DNA of 64,000 nucleotides from Paralithodes platypus. Its lineage: Eukaryota > Arthropoda > Malacostraca > Decapoda > Lithodidae. The DNA lies in the NCBI GenBank assembly GCA_032716605.1, contig CM064481.1, forward strand, positions 21,074,811-21,138,810, read 5' to 3'. Positions 34,043 through 43,377 of the stretch are shown here, piece by piece (position 1 is the first letter of the stretch; the number at the start of each line of letters is the position of its first letter). A program made the translations under genes and the position numbers. The notes under the pieces were generated by a model that ran no database searches, had not been told where the DNA came from, and saw nothing but the letters and a program-made list of their open reading frames with translations.

Positions 34043-34084
34043 GTAAGTGACAGTGATAGTGACACTCAATAATAATAATAATAA

Positions 34085-34450
34085 TATAACTAAGTATAAG
34101 TGAAAGAGACACACATAAGTAATAATAAGTGCCTTCAGAACAATATGAACAAGTGAAAGTGACACTAAAATATATATTCCTAACAATAAATAAGTGAAAA
34201 TGACACTATCAATTACCATAGTCCAGTATAAATAATCATAACTACTATAATAATGACTATAAAACTAAGTCTAAGTGAAAGAGACACACATAAGTAATAA
34301 TAAGTGCCTTCAGAACAATATGAACAAGTGAAAGTGACACTAAAATATATATTCCTAACAATAAATAAGTGAAAATGACACTATCAATTACCATAGTCCA
34401 GTATAAATAATCATAACTACTATAATAATAACAATAAAACTAAGTATAAG
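34085..34450. repeat. Two tandem 178-bp units in the piggyBac 2 3' region
   Basis: AAGTGAAAGAGACACACATA, AGTGCCTTCAGAACAATATG, ATATATATTCCTAACAATAA and ACTATCAATTACCATAGTCC each occur twice with a spacing of about 178 bp. A partial third start lies near 34,441. Non-coding, between the transposase and the right end. Confidence 0.9.
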
Positions 34451-34875
34451 TGACAGAGACACAAATTACTTCAGAAAAATAACTTTATTGAGTGAAAATA
34501 ACATAATAACAATAATATATGGCATAATAAACAATAAAACACTAAAAATCGCTTCCCGCCATAATTCAAGGTAGAGCGACGAGTCAAAACGTTCGTCGTA
34601 GCCTGGGCCGCGGTTGAGTGTTCGGACGCGGCGAGGTAAATAGGCGGCAAAAGTTACCTCCACTTCCATCACCATCACTCCGGAACCAGTTGAGCTAGAA
34701 AGCTCTACTTAACGCCATTCTATGCGGCAAGGTAAGGCGCCCATTTTGACATATGTTTGATTAATTTAGGTAGTATATTAAGCGAGATTAGCCTTAGTTA
34801 ACGTATGTTCTGTTTTCAGCCAAATCGCCCGGATACAGCCTCCGTCCTTAAGTAAGGCAGCCCGGGGAGGAAGGG

Positions 34876-35870
34876 TTAAACGATACCTCAAATAACATTT
34901 TCAATGGCTCTACCAACATCTCACCTCCTTCCTTTATGATTCTTGGGTGTATCCCATCCGGTCCCGGGGACTTACTTCTGTTCATTTTTTTCTATAGTCC
35001 TTCTTATTCTAGCATGGGAAAACTCTTATTAGTTCTAGTGCCGGTGCCTGTTTGATGGGATTAGTAGGCACTGCATCATCCGACTCCACTGTTAGTACCT
35101 CCTCAAGTATTTCCCCAGCACCTCTGCTTTCTCCTTATCCGTTTCCGCTCTACTCCCATCATCCAACTCCCCCTACCAGCTCTGGGATCCCTACTCTTCT
35201 TGTTAACTTTTCCTGAATGTACTTCCAGAATATATTTTGGATTATCCTTCACATTTCTAGCAATCTCTCTCTCCCTCTCCTTCACCCCCCTCCTTGTCTC
35301 CCACCTTATGTTATTGTTTATTTGTCTGCATTCCAGATCCACTTCTTTAGCTTCTATACTAGACCCCCTGTTCTTTTTTAACAATTTTAGTCTTTCCCAC
35401 AATCGTTTCTTATTTCTAATCGATGTCCAAAGCTTTCTTTTCATTGGCAATTCTGGGTTAGTTCTATTCGTGTATACCACTTCTTCAATTTCCCGTCCCT
35501 CACTCTCCAGTAAAAATTTCTCTTATCCTCCTCACCCAACTTTACATTATTTTCATCAGCCTTTTCTTGTAATTCCTTTATTTTTTGTCTTTGTTCTATG
35601 CTCAAATCCTTCTTTAGTCTTATATGTTTCAGTTCTTCATTTGTGTTTAGCCTCCAACTAAAATTTGTCACCATCTCTGCCACTGCCCTGGTTTTAAACT
35701 GTACCCTTATAGGTCTCATCTCTCCCCTTTTATATCTACCTATCCTACTGACTTCCTCCACCTGCCCTTCCCCTCCATATCCGTCCACATCCACACCTTT
35801 CATGACCTCCTTCACTTTCTCCATATCCCTCACATTTCTCACTCCATTATCATTCATATGAGCCTCTATA
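34876..35870 (-). pseudogene. LINE A 5' part: ORF1-like or linker sequence with the endonuclease deleted
   Basis: From the left: an RT N-terminal trace (GPDGIHPRII around 34,930), then a basic linker frame 35,103-35,480 (LWTSIRNKKRLWERLKLL, DNPKYILEVHSGK). Next is 35,441-35,870 with MRPIRVQFKTRAVAEMV, IRLKKDLSIEQRQKIKEL and FYWRVRDGKLKKWY, which resembles the ORF1/nucleic-acid-binding part of such LINEs. ORF1-like sequence passes straight into the post-endonuclease linker with a frame change near 35,460, so the roughly 230-residue endonuclease is missing. Several indels are present. Confidence 0.75.
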
Positions 35871-36090
35871 TCTCCATGTCGCACCTCGTGTCTTTACGAC
35901 CCTCGTCGGACAGGCCTTGCCTCCCCTGCTCAATCAGGGTCTCCCGCTCCTATTTTTCCTTGGTGGGTGGGATCTTCTCCGCGAACTCTCCCACACACTG
36001 TGTACGCGACACTCTCCTTGTTCCTCCTCGTCCCTCGGTTAGGTTTACTAGTCACCGTTCCCGAGTCTTGCCTTCCACCGTCGCACGATG
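35871..36090 (+). pseudogene. DIRS-like reverse transcriptase, 3' part, with altered catalytic box
   Basis: Resumes the RT cut at 25,164: VAPRVFTTLVGQAL, LLNQGLPLLFFLGGWDLL, then in the next frame LSLFLLVPRLGLLVTVPES with CLPPS. In this family the catalytic box reads YLDDWL; here the aligned word is FLGGWD, i.e. both metal-binding Asp are Gly. It is cut at about 36,091 by LINE B. Position 35,993 is also the start of the 11.8-kb duplicated block. Confidence 0.8.
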
Positions 36091-37333
36091 TTTCTTACAG
36101 TTTCTTACAGTAGATCCTGAAAAAGGCAAACTAGGCCTGTGTATCCAGCTCAGTACCAGGACTTGCACTGCTGCGGTCGTTGGCGGCGGCGGTAGCAGAC
36201 GCAACATTTTTACTATTCTGTATTTTTGCTTTATAATCAAACTACAAATCTTGTCTTCCCCATGCTTTATCAAGATTACTTTCAAACTCCCTTATTGATT
36301 CGGAATCGACTACATACTGGGGCAGTGCATTCCACTCATTTACCACTCTATCACAAAATGAGTTCTTTGCCTTTTCAAGCCTATTTCTTTCTTTGTAAAT
36401 TTTCTTAGAGTTTCCTCTCGTTCTTGTTCCCTCCCGCATCAAGAAGATACCTTCACACACATCCTCATCATACTTTCCTGACACTATCTTAAAAGTCTCT
36501 ATCATATCCCCTCTCTTTCTCCTATATGCCAGTGTCCTCAACCTCTGCTCATAGCCCGCGTTCTTCAACGTTGGTACTAGCTTCCTAGCTCTCCTCTGCA
36601 CCTTCTCCACTGCTTCTATATCCTTTACCATATATGATCCAGGTGCGGCCTAACCACCGCTGTATAGAGATTCCTGAATATTTCTTCGTTAAGTGACACA
36701 AATGTCCTCCTTATCAGCCCTACAATTCTATTGGCTTTGTTTATCTTTTCTGCTAAATGTTCTGAGAAATTTAACTTATTGTCTATCACTACTCCTATAT
36801 CCTTTTCTGCATTCACTTCCTCCATCGCTTCATACATACCACGTCTATTACATCACCATCCTCTAGAATTTGCATCCAATCATCTACCACCTTAATTAGC
36901 TGTAGTACTGTCGACCTCCCCGGCAAGAATCCGAACTGTCTCCCTCTGATAAGTTGGTTTGATTTCATATGCTCCATTATTCCTTCTCTAATTACCGTTT
37001 CCATTAGTTTACACACAACACTTGTCAAACTGACTGGTCTATAATTTCCTGGGTCATTACTCTTTCCCTTCTTAAAAATAGCTATTATGGTCGCCTCTCT
37101 CCAGTCCATCGGGATTTGTCCTGTATTAAACGATACGTCAAATAACATTTTCAATGGCTCTACTAACATCTCACCTTCCTTTATGATTCTTGGGTGTATC
37201 CCATCCGGTCCCGGGGACTTACTTCTGTTCATTTTTTCTATAGCCCTTCTTATTCTAGCATGGGAAAACTCTATTAGTTCTAGTGCCGGTGCCTGTTTGA
37301 TGGGAATAGTAGGCACTGCATCATCCGACTCCA
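36091..37333 (-). pseudogene. LINE B, short copy with the RT palm deleted
   Basis: Same LINE family as LINE A: the 3' tail TTCTTACAG doublet at 36,092, then C-terminal, middle and N-terminal RT pieces to about 37,333. The N-terminal part is intact (SRSKSPGPDGIHPR-like, NYRPVSLTSVVCKLME, FGFLPGRSTVLQL), but DVIDVV runs straight into CMKRW/MYEAMEEV. About 170 residues including SGVPQGS and YADD are therefore gone. A further deletion truncates HLEYANQVWAPY to HLDHIW, and 12 bp is lost at RTL/AYRRKRG relative to LINE C. It sits between DIRS RT and RNase H. Confidence 0.9.
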
Positions 37334-37755
37334 CCGTGGGCGGGCCTCGACTGGGACAGGACTAGCGCGACTGTCACCCAGAGTCAGGTGACTGCATAGT
37401 ACTTTCGTTCTTCATGACCTGGCATGGTACCTGTTTTACCACGCACACCTTTACACTGTCACACTGCGTGCAACCTACCTACCCGGGGCTGCCAACCTAT
37501 GGGCGGTTACTCTGTCGATGGGAAAGAGCACCCGGGTAGTATGGTCTTTCCAACACACCGTATTCAATGTGTTTCCGCCACCCGACGCCCTTTTTGATGT
37601 GCAAAGTCCTCCACAGGCTGAGGGGGTACGTGGACTTCGTTTGGGTATTCACTTCCATCTGGCCGGCACAAGCCTGGTCCGCTCAGCTGTGGCGGTGGCG
37701 CCCGAGTCCTGTTCCCCTATCGTTCCCCGATTTCCACTAGGGATCGGTTGGTGAC
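37334..37755 (+). pseudogene. DIRS-like RNase H to recombinase linker
   Basis: The frame at about 37,443-37,520 reads LYTVTLRATYLPGAANLW, matching the RNase H end of DIRS-type polyproteins ('x-A-x-Y-L-P-G-x-x-N-x-x-A-D-x-L-S'). It continues with STRVVWSFQHTVFNVFPPP and ALFDV, the usual segment before the recombinase. Upstream 37,345-37,440 is open but not recognisable. Several frame changes and stops are present. RNase H removes the RNA strand during replication. The same stretch is repeated at 49,165-49,586. Confidence 0.65.
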
Positions 37756-37781
37756 CTAGGGACCTCGTTGTCCTTCACATC

Positions 37782-38598
37782 GTGGATGTTTGTGAGGCAG
37801 GGTGGCTGCCGAAGTTTAGTCGATCTTTGACTGTCAAATCCTCTCCACTGGACACATTCTCAGTGGCAGACTTCCGTCTCTCACTGGCACGGTTTTCCTC
37901 CTGGGATGAACAACACATCACGGACACGCCCATCGGTGGCGTTCGTGTTTCCCTACCTCATTTGGTTATTTTTGAGACGTGTCCCAACATCTGCACCACG
38001 CTTAGGACCCGCCTGTCGGCCATTCGGGTACCGTTTGAGTCGTTCACGGGGTTGGTCGTTCCTCACAAGGAATATGATTTCCTCATGCGGGCCTGCTTTG
38101 GGCTTAGGCCATCCCCGCGTCAGATTCCTCCTCAGTGGTCTCTGGCGGAGGCTCTCACACTGCTCTCGTCTGCCTCTTACACTATTTACCCCGCGCCTGA
38201 ACACTTCCATGCCATGACACTGTTAATTCTGGCTTGGCGACGGGTGAAGGAGTCTCGGAGATGGCTGCCATGTCTAGGACCCGGCATTGCTTACGATTTT
38301 CTTCCGACCTTGGGTCAGTTACTTTGGCTCCATCTGTTCGTTTTGTAGCTACGACCGTCCGCGACACTCCCATTTTTAAGCCTTTCCAATACCGGCTTCC
38401 ACACGTGGTAGGGTTCATCGTCCGTTATGCCCGGTTCAAACCCTGCATACGTATGTGTACTCGGCCAGGCCAGTGTCGGGGTTGACATTATGGGTGGCGC
38501 CTACGACCGGTAGGAGGCTTGATCGCCGTGCTGTGGGCCTTCGCCTGTGTCGGGTTATTCGGGCCAGTAACCCAGGCGTTCAGGGCACAGCTCATGAC
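37782..38598 (+). pseudogene. Tyrosine recombinase (DIRS-like YR), N-terminal and core part
   Basis: Integrase of DIRS elements. The 188-codon frame has SVADFRLSLARFSSW, TCPNICTTLRTRLSAIRVPF, RACFGLRPSPRQIPPQWSLAEALTLLSS and MTLLILAW, matching the arm-binding and core start of YRs. After a small indel near 38,233 the next frame reads ATGEGVSEMAAMSRT, where functional enzymes have GxRVSE, so the first catalytic Arg is Gly. A third frame reads SGLTLWVAPTTGR, DRRAVGLRLCRVIRAS and GTAHD. The HxxR box is cut after HD by a LINE; VRSYAATFGF lies at 41,947. Confidence 0.82.
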
Positions 38599-38898
38599 TT
38601 CCTGATCGTTCACCGTACTGTGCGGACGTATCAGCCTGGCGCTCCTGGCAGCCTAGACCAGCTGTTGGTCTTCACCTTTTTCTTCATTTCCTCCTCTACT
38701 ACTGACACAGAAGCTCAACATGGAACTATAACGTCTTGGACTACTAAATCCTTCAATATGCTGCAGAAATTACTACTGTTGGTCGCTGTTGCCGTTAGTG
38801 GTTTGTCAGTGTGATGCCTGCGGACCAAGCCCTCGCCCTCGTCTTACCAGCTTGAGTGGAGTGAAGCACCGAACCCCCGGACCCACCACCGAGTCACT

Positions 38899-39180
38899 AT
38901 GCCCCGACTAAAATACACCAGGAAAAACCTATTTCTACTGAAAAAAGGTAGCGGATACCCTGCACCCTGTATTATAGAAAAACTTAAACATTTGAAAATA
39001 TTTCACGCCCGTGGCAACAAAAGGGGGCGAAATTTTCCTCGTAATATAAATGTTGTGAAGACCAAAAGAAAAATGAATAAACCAGTGACTATAAAACCGT
39101 ACAGACATTTCGAAATACCCAGGATTTGGTATAGTCTTCCTTCCCTCCTGCTATCCAATGTTACTTCACTAAACAAATAA
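38899..39180 (+). CDS. KYVDD LINE leader: basic N-terminal part ending in first EN strand
   Basis: 93 codons starting MPRLKYTRKNLFLL, rich in Lys/Arg (GNKRGRNFPRN, VKTKRKMNKP), ending in SLPSLLLSNVTSLNK. The last segment is the first beta strand of the EEP endonuclease, normally continuous with the NKIYELTTVIN block that follows in the next frame at about 39,173. Leader and endonuclease were therefore one protein, now or originally joined across a one-base shift. Unit 2 has the same shift plus a TAG (about 50,888), so the shift predates the duplication. Confidence 0.7.
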   Translation: MPRLKYTRKNLFLLKKGSGYPAPCIIEKLKHLKIFHARGNKRGRNFPRNINVVKTKRKMNKPVTIKPYRHFEIPRIWYSLPSLLLSNVTSLNK

Positions 39181-41791
39181 AATTTATGAACTTACAACAG
39201 TGATAAATAATTGCTCACCCGGCATCGTGGCCATAACTGAATCCTGGCAAATAATACCAGAAACTATCCATATTGAAAACTACCGCCTTTTCTGTCACCT
39301 GCGAACTGAAAAACGTGGTGGTGGTGTGGCCCTATTCTGCCGCAGTGAACTTTGCCCATTTCCCCTACCCATTAATGTACCGAACGAAGTGGAAGCATTA
39401 TGGATCCGAATCACTCCCTCCTTACACCCCAGACATGTTGCATATATTATTTGTTGTGTTGTTTATCACCCCCCAAGACACCATACACGTGATTTACTCC
39501 TACAACATATTTCTGATACGTCTGACCTTTTAAAATTACAGTACTCATCATCTAAATTTATTATATGTGGTGATTTTAATGAAATAGACACGTCTGACCT
39601 TCAAACACACCTTCATCTAACCCAAGTAGTAAATTTCCCTACACACCATAATAATATTTTAGATATAATCCTAACAGATATGTCAAACCTTTATGATACC
39701 CCGATTCCAATGTCGCCATTTGGACGAAGCAATCACACCTCTGTTTTCTGGACTCTCAAACCTACTTTCGCTCACACAAATAAGAACAAAACACACACGT
39801 ACAGACCTATAATCGACTCGGCAATTCGACTCTCCGGTGATTGGATTGTTCGATACCCATGGGTTGAGGTGTTAACTGTTGAAGATGTTTATCGCAAATG
39901 GGAAAATTATCTCAATACTATTAATATAGCCTACCAACATTTCTTCCCTGAAAAAACTGTAGTCACTCACCAGTCTGACCTCCCTTGGATTAATTTCCGT
40001 ATTAAACGCCTTATGCAACAACGTGACAATGCCTTTAAAGCCAACAACACCACCCTTTTCAAATCACTTCGAAACAAAGTTATTAGAGAAATTAAAATGG
40101 CAAAAAAGACTTTCTATCCCAACAAAATACAACACTTGAAACACATAAACATTAGTGAATGGTTTAGCCTAATTCAGGAATTTTGTGGCCTTAAGAACCG
40201 ACCCTCTACCTTCCCGTGTGTCAACCATCTCACCAGTAATGAAGCAGCCGAGACAATAATTAATCATTTTGCCTCTATATGTCAACAACTTCCCAAGCTC
40301 TCTCATGACCAGCTCCCAGCATACCTCCCTGCCCCCTCCCCCCCACCTATCGTATTAAAGTACGAAGTTTGCCGTCATTTACAGATTCTCAAACCTAAAC
40401 GCTCCTCCACTCCACTCAATCTTCCTATCCGCTTATACAAAGAATTTGCTCCTGAACTTTCCTTACCTCTCACATCCATAATTAATGCTTCCTTACAACA
40501 ATCCAAATGTCCTAAAGATTGGAAGCATTCCTATGTCACTCCAATCCCTAAATCTTCAAACCCTCAATCTCTTAATGAACTACGGCCCATAGCTATTACA
40601 CCTATTCCTAGCCTTATTTGTGAAAGTTTTGTAGCTGAATTGGCTTACAAAGATATATACAATAAATTAGACTCGTGCCAGTATGGAAATATTAAATCCT
40701 CGTCCACCTCACACTACCTCATCAGTTTTCTTGACTTCATTCATAAAAATTTAGACCGCCGAAACACGTCAGTAACAGCAGTATTCATAGATTTCAAAAA
40801 AGCCTTCGATCTAGTGAACCACACCATTATAATTAAGAAAGCACTACAACTTGGCCTCAGGGAATGTCTTACCTCCTGGTTGGCGGATTTCCTCAACGAC
40901 CGTCAACAATCCGTCCGCTTTCTAGGCAGTATCTCCAGTTCACAAACACTTACTTGCGGTTTGCCTCAAGGGACACGAATGGGGCCCCTCGGTTATTTAA
41001 TACTCAGCAATAACGCCCTTCAAGACGCAGAACTCAAATGGAAATATGTTGACGATTCCACACTAGCCTCTTCCATCAGCAACGCTTCTCCAGACTACAG
41101 CACTCTCCAAGCCAACCTAGATGCCCTACTGCCCTGGACACAAGATAATGATGTCACTATTAACCTAAACAAAACACTTGTCATGAACTTCAATGTTGCT
41201 TCTAAACCCATCCCTCCACCCACCCTCAAGCTTGGCAATCACACCCTCGAGATAGTTCAGTCCACTAAATTACTTGGTGTTTTCCTTCAGCAAAAACTAC
41301 TCTGGGATAAACATGTTAACACCATAGCTAGTGCTTCTTCTTATCGGCTACACATGTTACGCACCCTGAAACAACTAGGGGTTCCCAGAGATGACATGCT
41401 ACTTTTATACAAATCTTTTATATTACCCAAACTCTGCTATGCTTCACCCGTTTGGTCATCCTCTCTCAACTTAACCCAAAGAAATAAATTAGAAAAAAAT
41501 CAGAAGAGAGCACTCAGAATAATGTTAGGGGCCAACCACACCACTTACCAAGATGCATGTAACCTAATTAACGTCCTCGCCATATCTATCCTCTACGAAC
41601 AACACCTTCAGCAGTTCTCCAGCAAACTACTAAACAACCCCAGACACCGGCACCTACTACCGCCCGACGCCCCTCCTCCTCTACGCGCTGTTCGCCACTT
41701 CAACCGTATTGTCCCCGTAAGAGCACCACGGACTGACCGCTACAAGAACAGCGCCATTCCTTCAATAATTAAGGTCTTAAACAATCAATAA
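39173..41791 (+). CDS. KYVDD LINE endonuclease-reverse transcriptase
   Basis: About 870 codons open from 39,173; the nominal first codon at 39,200 is GTG, and sequence upstream (KIYELTT) is still domain, so no real start is present. Endonuclease landmarks: IVAITESW, GGGVALFC, ICGDFNEID (39,563-39,590), ILDIILTDMS and SNHTSVFW. RT landmarks: PLNLPIRLYKEF, TAVFIDFKKAFDLVN (about 40,775-40,820), CGLPQGTRMGPLGYL and WKYVDDSTLAS (YVDD about 41,045). The C-terminal thumb follows to TAA 41,789-41,791. All catalytic residues that I can check are present. The only lesion seen is the N-terminal frameshift. Unit 2 carries a W-to-stop change and several indels in the same gene. Confidence 0.92.
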   Translation, partial: TNKIYELTTVINNCSPGIVAITESWQIIPETIHIENYRLFCHLRTEKRGGGVALFCRSELCPFPLPINVPNEVEALWIRITPSLHPRHVAYIICCVVYHPPRHHTRDLLLQHISDTSDLLKLQYSSSKFIICGDFNEIDTSDLQTHLHLTQVVNFPTHHNNILDIILTDMSNLYDTPIPMSPFGRSNHTSVFWTLKPTFAHTNKNKTHTYRPIIDSAIRLSGDWIVRYPWVEVLTVEDVYRKWENYLNTINIAYQHFFPEKTVVTHQSDLPWINFRIKRLMQQRDNAFKANNTTLFKSLRNKVIREIKMAKKTFYPNKIQHLKHINISEWFSLIQEFCGLKNRPSTFPCVNHLTSNEAAETIINHFASICQQLPKLSHDQLPAYLPAPSPPPIVLKYEVCRHLQILKPKRSSTPLNLPIRLYKEFAPELSLPLTSIINASLQQSKCPKDWKHSYVTPIPKSSNPQSLNELRPIAITPIPSLICESFVAELAYKDIYNKLDSCQYGNIKSSSTSHYLISFLDFIHKNLDRRNTSVTAVFIDFKKAFDLVNHTIIIKKALQLGLRECLTSWLADFLNDRQQSVRFLGSISSSQTLTCGLPQGTRMGPLGYLILSNNALQDAELKWKYVDDSTLASSISNASPDYSTLQANLDALLPWTQDNDVTINLNKTLVMNFNVASKPIPPPTLKLGNHTLEIVQSTKLLGVFLQQKLLWDKHVNTIASASSYRLHMLRTLKQLGVPRDDMLLLYKSFILPKLCYASPVWSSSLNLTQRNKLEKNQKRALRIMLGANHTTYQDACNLINVLAISILYEQHLQQFSSKLLNNPRHRHLLPPDAPPPLRAVRHFNRIVPVRAPRTDRYKNSAIPSIIKVLNNQ

Positions 41792-41941
41792 ATTATATAC
41801 ATATTTTTCATTGTAAATTAGCCTGTTAGCTCCTGTGTCAATTTTAATTTTAATTTTAACTATGTATCAACTTCCTTGTATATTTTCAGCCTTCGGGCTG
41901 CTTTTGTGAATAAACCGTTAATTATTATTATTATTATTATT

Positions 41942-42473
41942 ATGACGTCCGTTCGTACGCTGCTACGTTCGGGTTTTACTTGATCTTTCTCGTCCGGACT
42001 TTGCCGACTCAGGGCTTTGGTCTTCCCCCACCACGTTTGTCTCCTCCTCTCTGTCGTTGTCCACGGACAGACCGGGGTGTCCTTGTAGTGCGTTGGGCCA
42101 GCAGGTTCCCTCGGGGTCTACCTGCAGGGTTCCTTCTGTCTCTTGTCCTTCTCCTGTCCTGTCCTTCCCATATTGGGGGTTGGGGGGAGGGAAGGTTATT
42201 GCACTATACCCATACTTGCACCTAAGTTAATGATTAATAACTGGGTTAAGATTTTGATATACTTTCTAGTCTTACGTATACTACATTCTTTCGGTATGTC
42301 TTGTCCTCATACCACTGAAATATTCTCTTATGGCTTTTAGTGCTCGTCACTGACACTGCTCATATAGTTTCTCGTCACATCCTGTACAGTACAGTACTCC
42401 TATTCGGCGTATGTCGGTATTTACTCGTTACAGTATGGGTCGTCCTGCTTTCTTCTGGGGGGCGGGGGGGGGG
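41942..42473 (+). pseudogene. Tyrosine recombinase C-terminal remnant and DIRS 3' region
   Basis: Directly after the LINE tail and the second ATGAC copy the frame reads VRSYAATFGFY, completing an HDVR box with the HD at 38,593-38,598. About 40 codons further, VVRWASRFPRGLP in another frame may be the last helix before the catalytic Tyr, but this is uncertain. The rest to 42,473 is non-coding, with a G-rich run at 42,456-42,473. Confidence 0.6.
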
Positions 42474-42609
42474 GCATCCTGGAATTTATATTCATCATAC
42501 GCCTAACGGCCTTATTGGGCTATCCTTAGTTGGAATTATGCAAGGTGGTACGTGTCATTTTTGTAACATACTATGTGGTACCAACTCTGTAAATTGCTAA
42601 CTGAATAAA

Positions 42610-42644
<35 letters not shown>
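42474..42644 (+). mobile_element. SINE-like or LINE 3'-end fragment with ATT tail, unit 1
   Basis: Contains ATACGCCTAACGGCCTTATT and GGGCTATCCTTAG, which match the body of the SINE at 7,316-7,350 with few changes. Then 80 bp of unrelated sequence, GAATAAAT and an (ATT)11 tail at 42,609-42,644. No tRNA-like head was found, so it is either a 5'-truncated SINE of a related family or the 3' end of the partner LINE. Confidence 0.65.
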
Positions 42645-42645
<1 letters not shown>

Positions 42646-42883
42646 GAAATGCATCATTCTTTGTCATATTTAAAGTTATCTCATGGAATAAGACTTGACT
42701 GTACAGTACTTGACCTCTCTTGATATGCACCTGTCAGTACACTCTTTATATAAACTCTCTTGTTTAAGTCGGTCTTTCCATGGTCCTGATATTCCTAAGG
42801 GCTAAGTTTGTGTTTTTTCGCTTAGATGTCCGCCTCCAATTTGTTACTCTAGCTCTACGTTGGAGATGTAGAGGCTACTACTA

Positions 42884-43377
42884 AATTGGGAGGTTTGACA
42901 CTCTCCCAATACCAAAGAAGGAAAACCTTCTATTTGGTAGGTAGCCTCGGAGTATCCAACGTCATAGTATCCCGCCCTCACACCGTACCCCTGCCCATCC
43001 AATCTTGTCTAATTAACTTGATACCTGGATTATCTAATGAACCCGGTTGGGTTGTGCGGTGGACCCGTGACAACGACTTAAGGAGCCAGATAGGATGGAC
43101 AATGTTCTACAATTTTCTCTTTTCTTTCTCATCAATATTTTCATTTTACTTTAAAATAGTAGCCTCAAAAGTATGTACAATGTACCTAGTAGAGAGAGTA
43201 AGGTGCTACTCTAGATGTTATCGATTTAATCGTGCTAGTGATTACGATAATTGCCCGCTCCAGAGCGGAACGGAATTATACGATAACTATATAGCTCTAC
43301 GTTGGATACTCCGAGGCTACCTACCAAATAGAAGGTTTTCCTTCTTTGGTATTGGGAGAGTGTCAAACCTCCCAATT
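42884..43377. mobile_element. Foldback MITE, unit 1, with R300 interior
   Basis: Arms of about 78 bp are nearly perfect inverted repeats: left AATTGGGAGGTTTGACACTC to GGAGTATCCAAC (42,884-42,963), right GTTGGATACTCC to CCTCCCAATT (43,297-43,377). Between them lies one R300 copy (43,036-43,296). No coding capacity; frames here are shadows. The family is not identified and no target duplication is certain. Confidence 0.82.

Larger units (their letters stand above)
31206..34875 (+). mobile_element. piggyBac transposon 2 (3.67 kb), well preserved ends
   Basis: TTAA lies at 31,202-31,205 and 34,876-34,879. Inverted ends differ by one base over about 23 bp: left CCCTTCCTACCCGGGCTGCC, right inverse CCCTTCCTCCCCGGGCTGCC. 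A subterminal CTACCCGGGCGTCCTTACC repeats the terminal word. The transposase gene is on the plus strand. Related LINE copies at 37,126-37,129 and 48,957-48,960 have the single empty TTAA in the same sequence context (CTGTATTAAACGATAC), proving the insertion. Related short elements are at 47,275-47,755 and 62,235-62,715. Confidence 0.96.
25165..35870 (-). mobile_element. LINE A (CR1/Jockey-like), carrying two piggyBac insertions
   Basis: The boundaries are set by a 7-bp direct repeat TCTCCAT at 25,158-25,164 and 35,871-35,877, adjoining the LINE on both sides and splitting a DIRS RT codon-precisely. The 3' end (left) has two copies of TTCTTACAG, i.e. a CR1-like short-repeat tail. The LINE proper is about 2.5 kb in three pieces, 25,165-26,033, 30,537-31,205 and 34,876-35,870; the rest is piggyBac DNA. 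The 5' part is internally deleted, lacking the endonuclease. Related, shorter copies lie at 36,091-37,333 and 47,909-49,164. Confidence 0.9.
38599..41941 (+). mobile_element. KYVDD-type LINE, unit 1 copy (best preserved)
   Basis: Flanked by ATGAC at 38,594-38,598 and 41,942-41,946, taken as the target duplication. The 5' region of about 300 bp is followed by a basic leader frame, the EN+RT frame, a 130-bp 3' UTR, AATAAACC and an (ATT)n tail (about 41,921-41,941). Length 3.34 kb. A second, more damaged copy is at 50,430-53,772. The group is CR1/L2-like on motif grounds. Confidence 0.9.
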
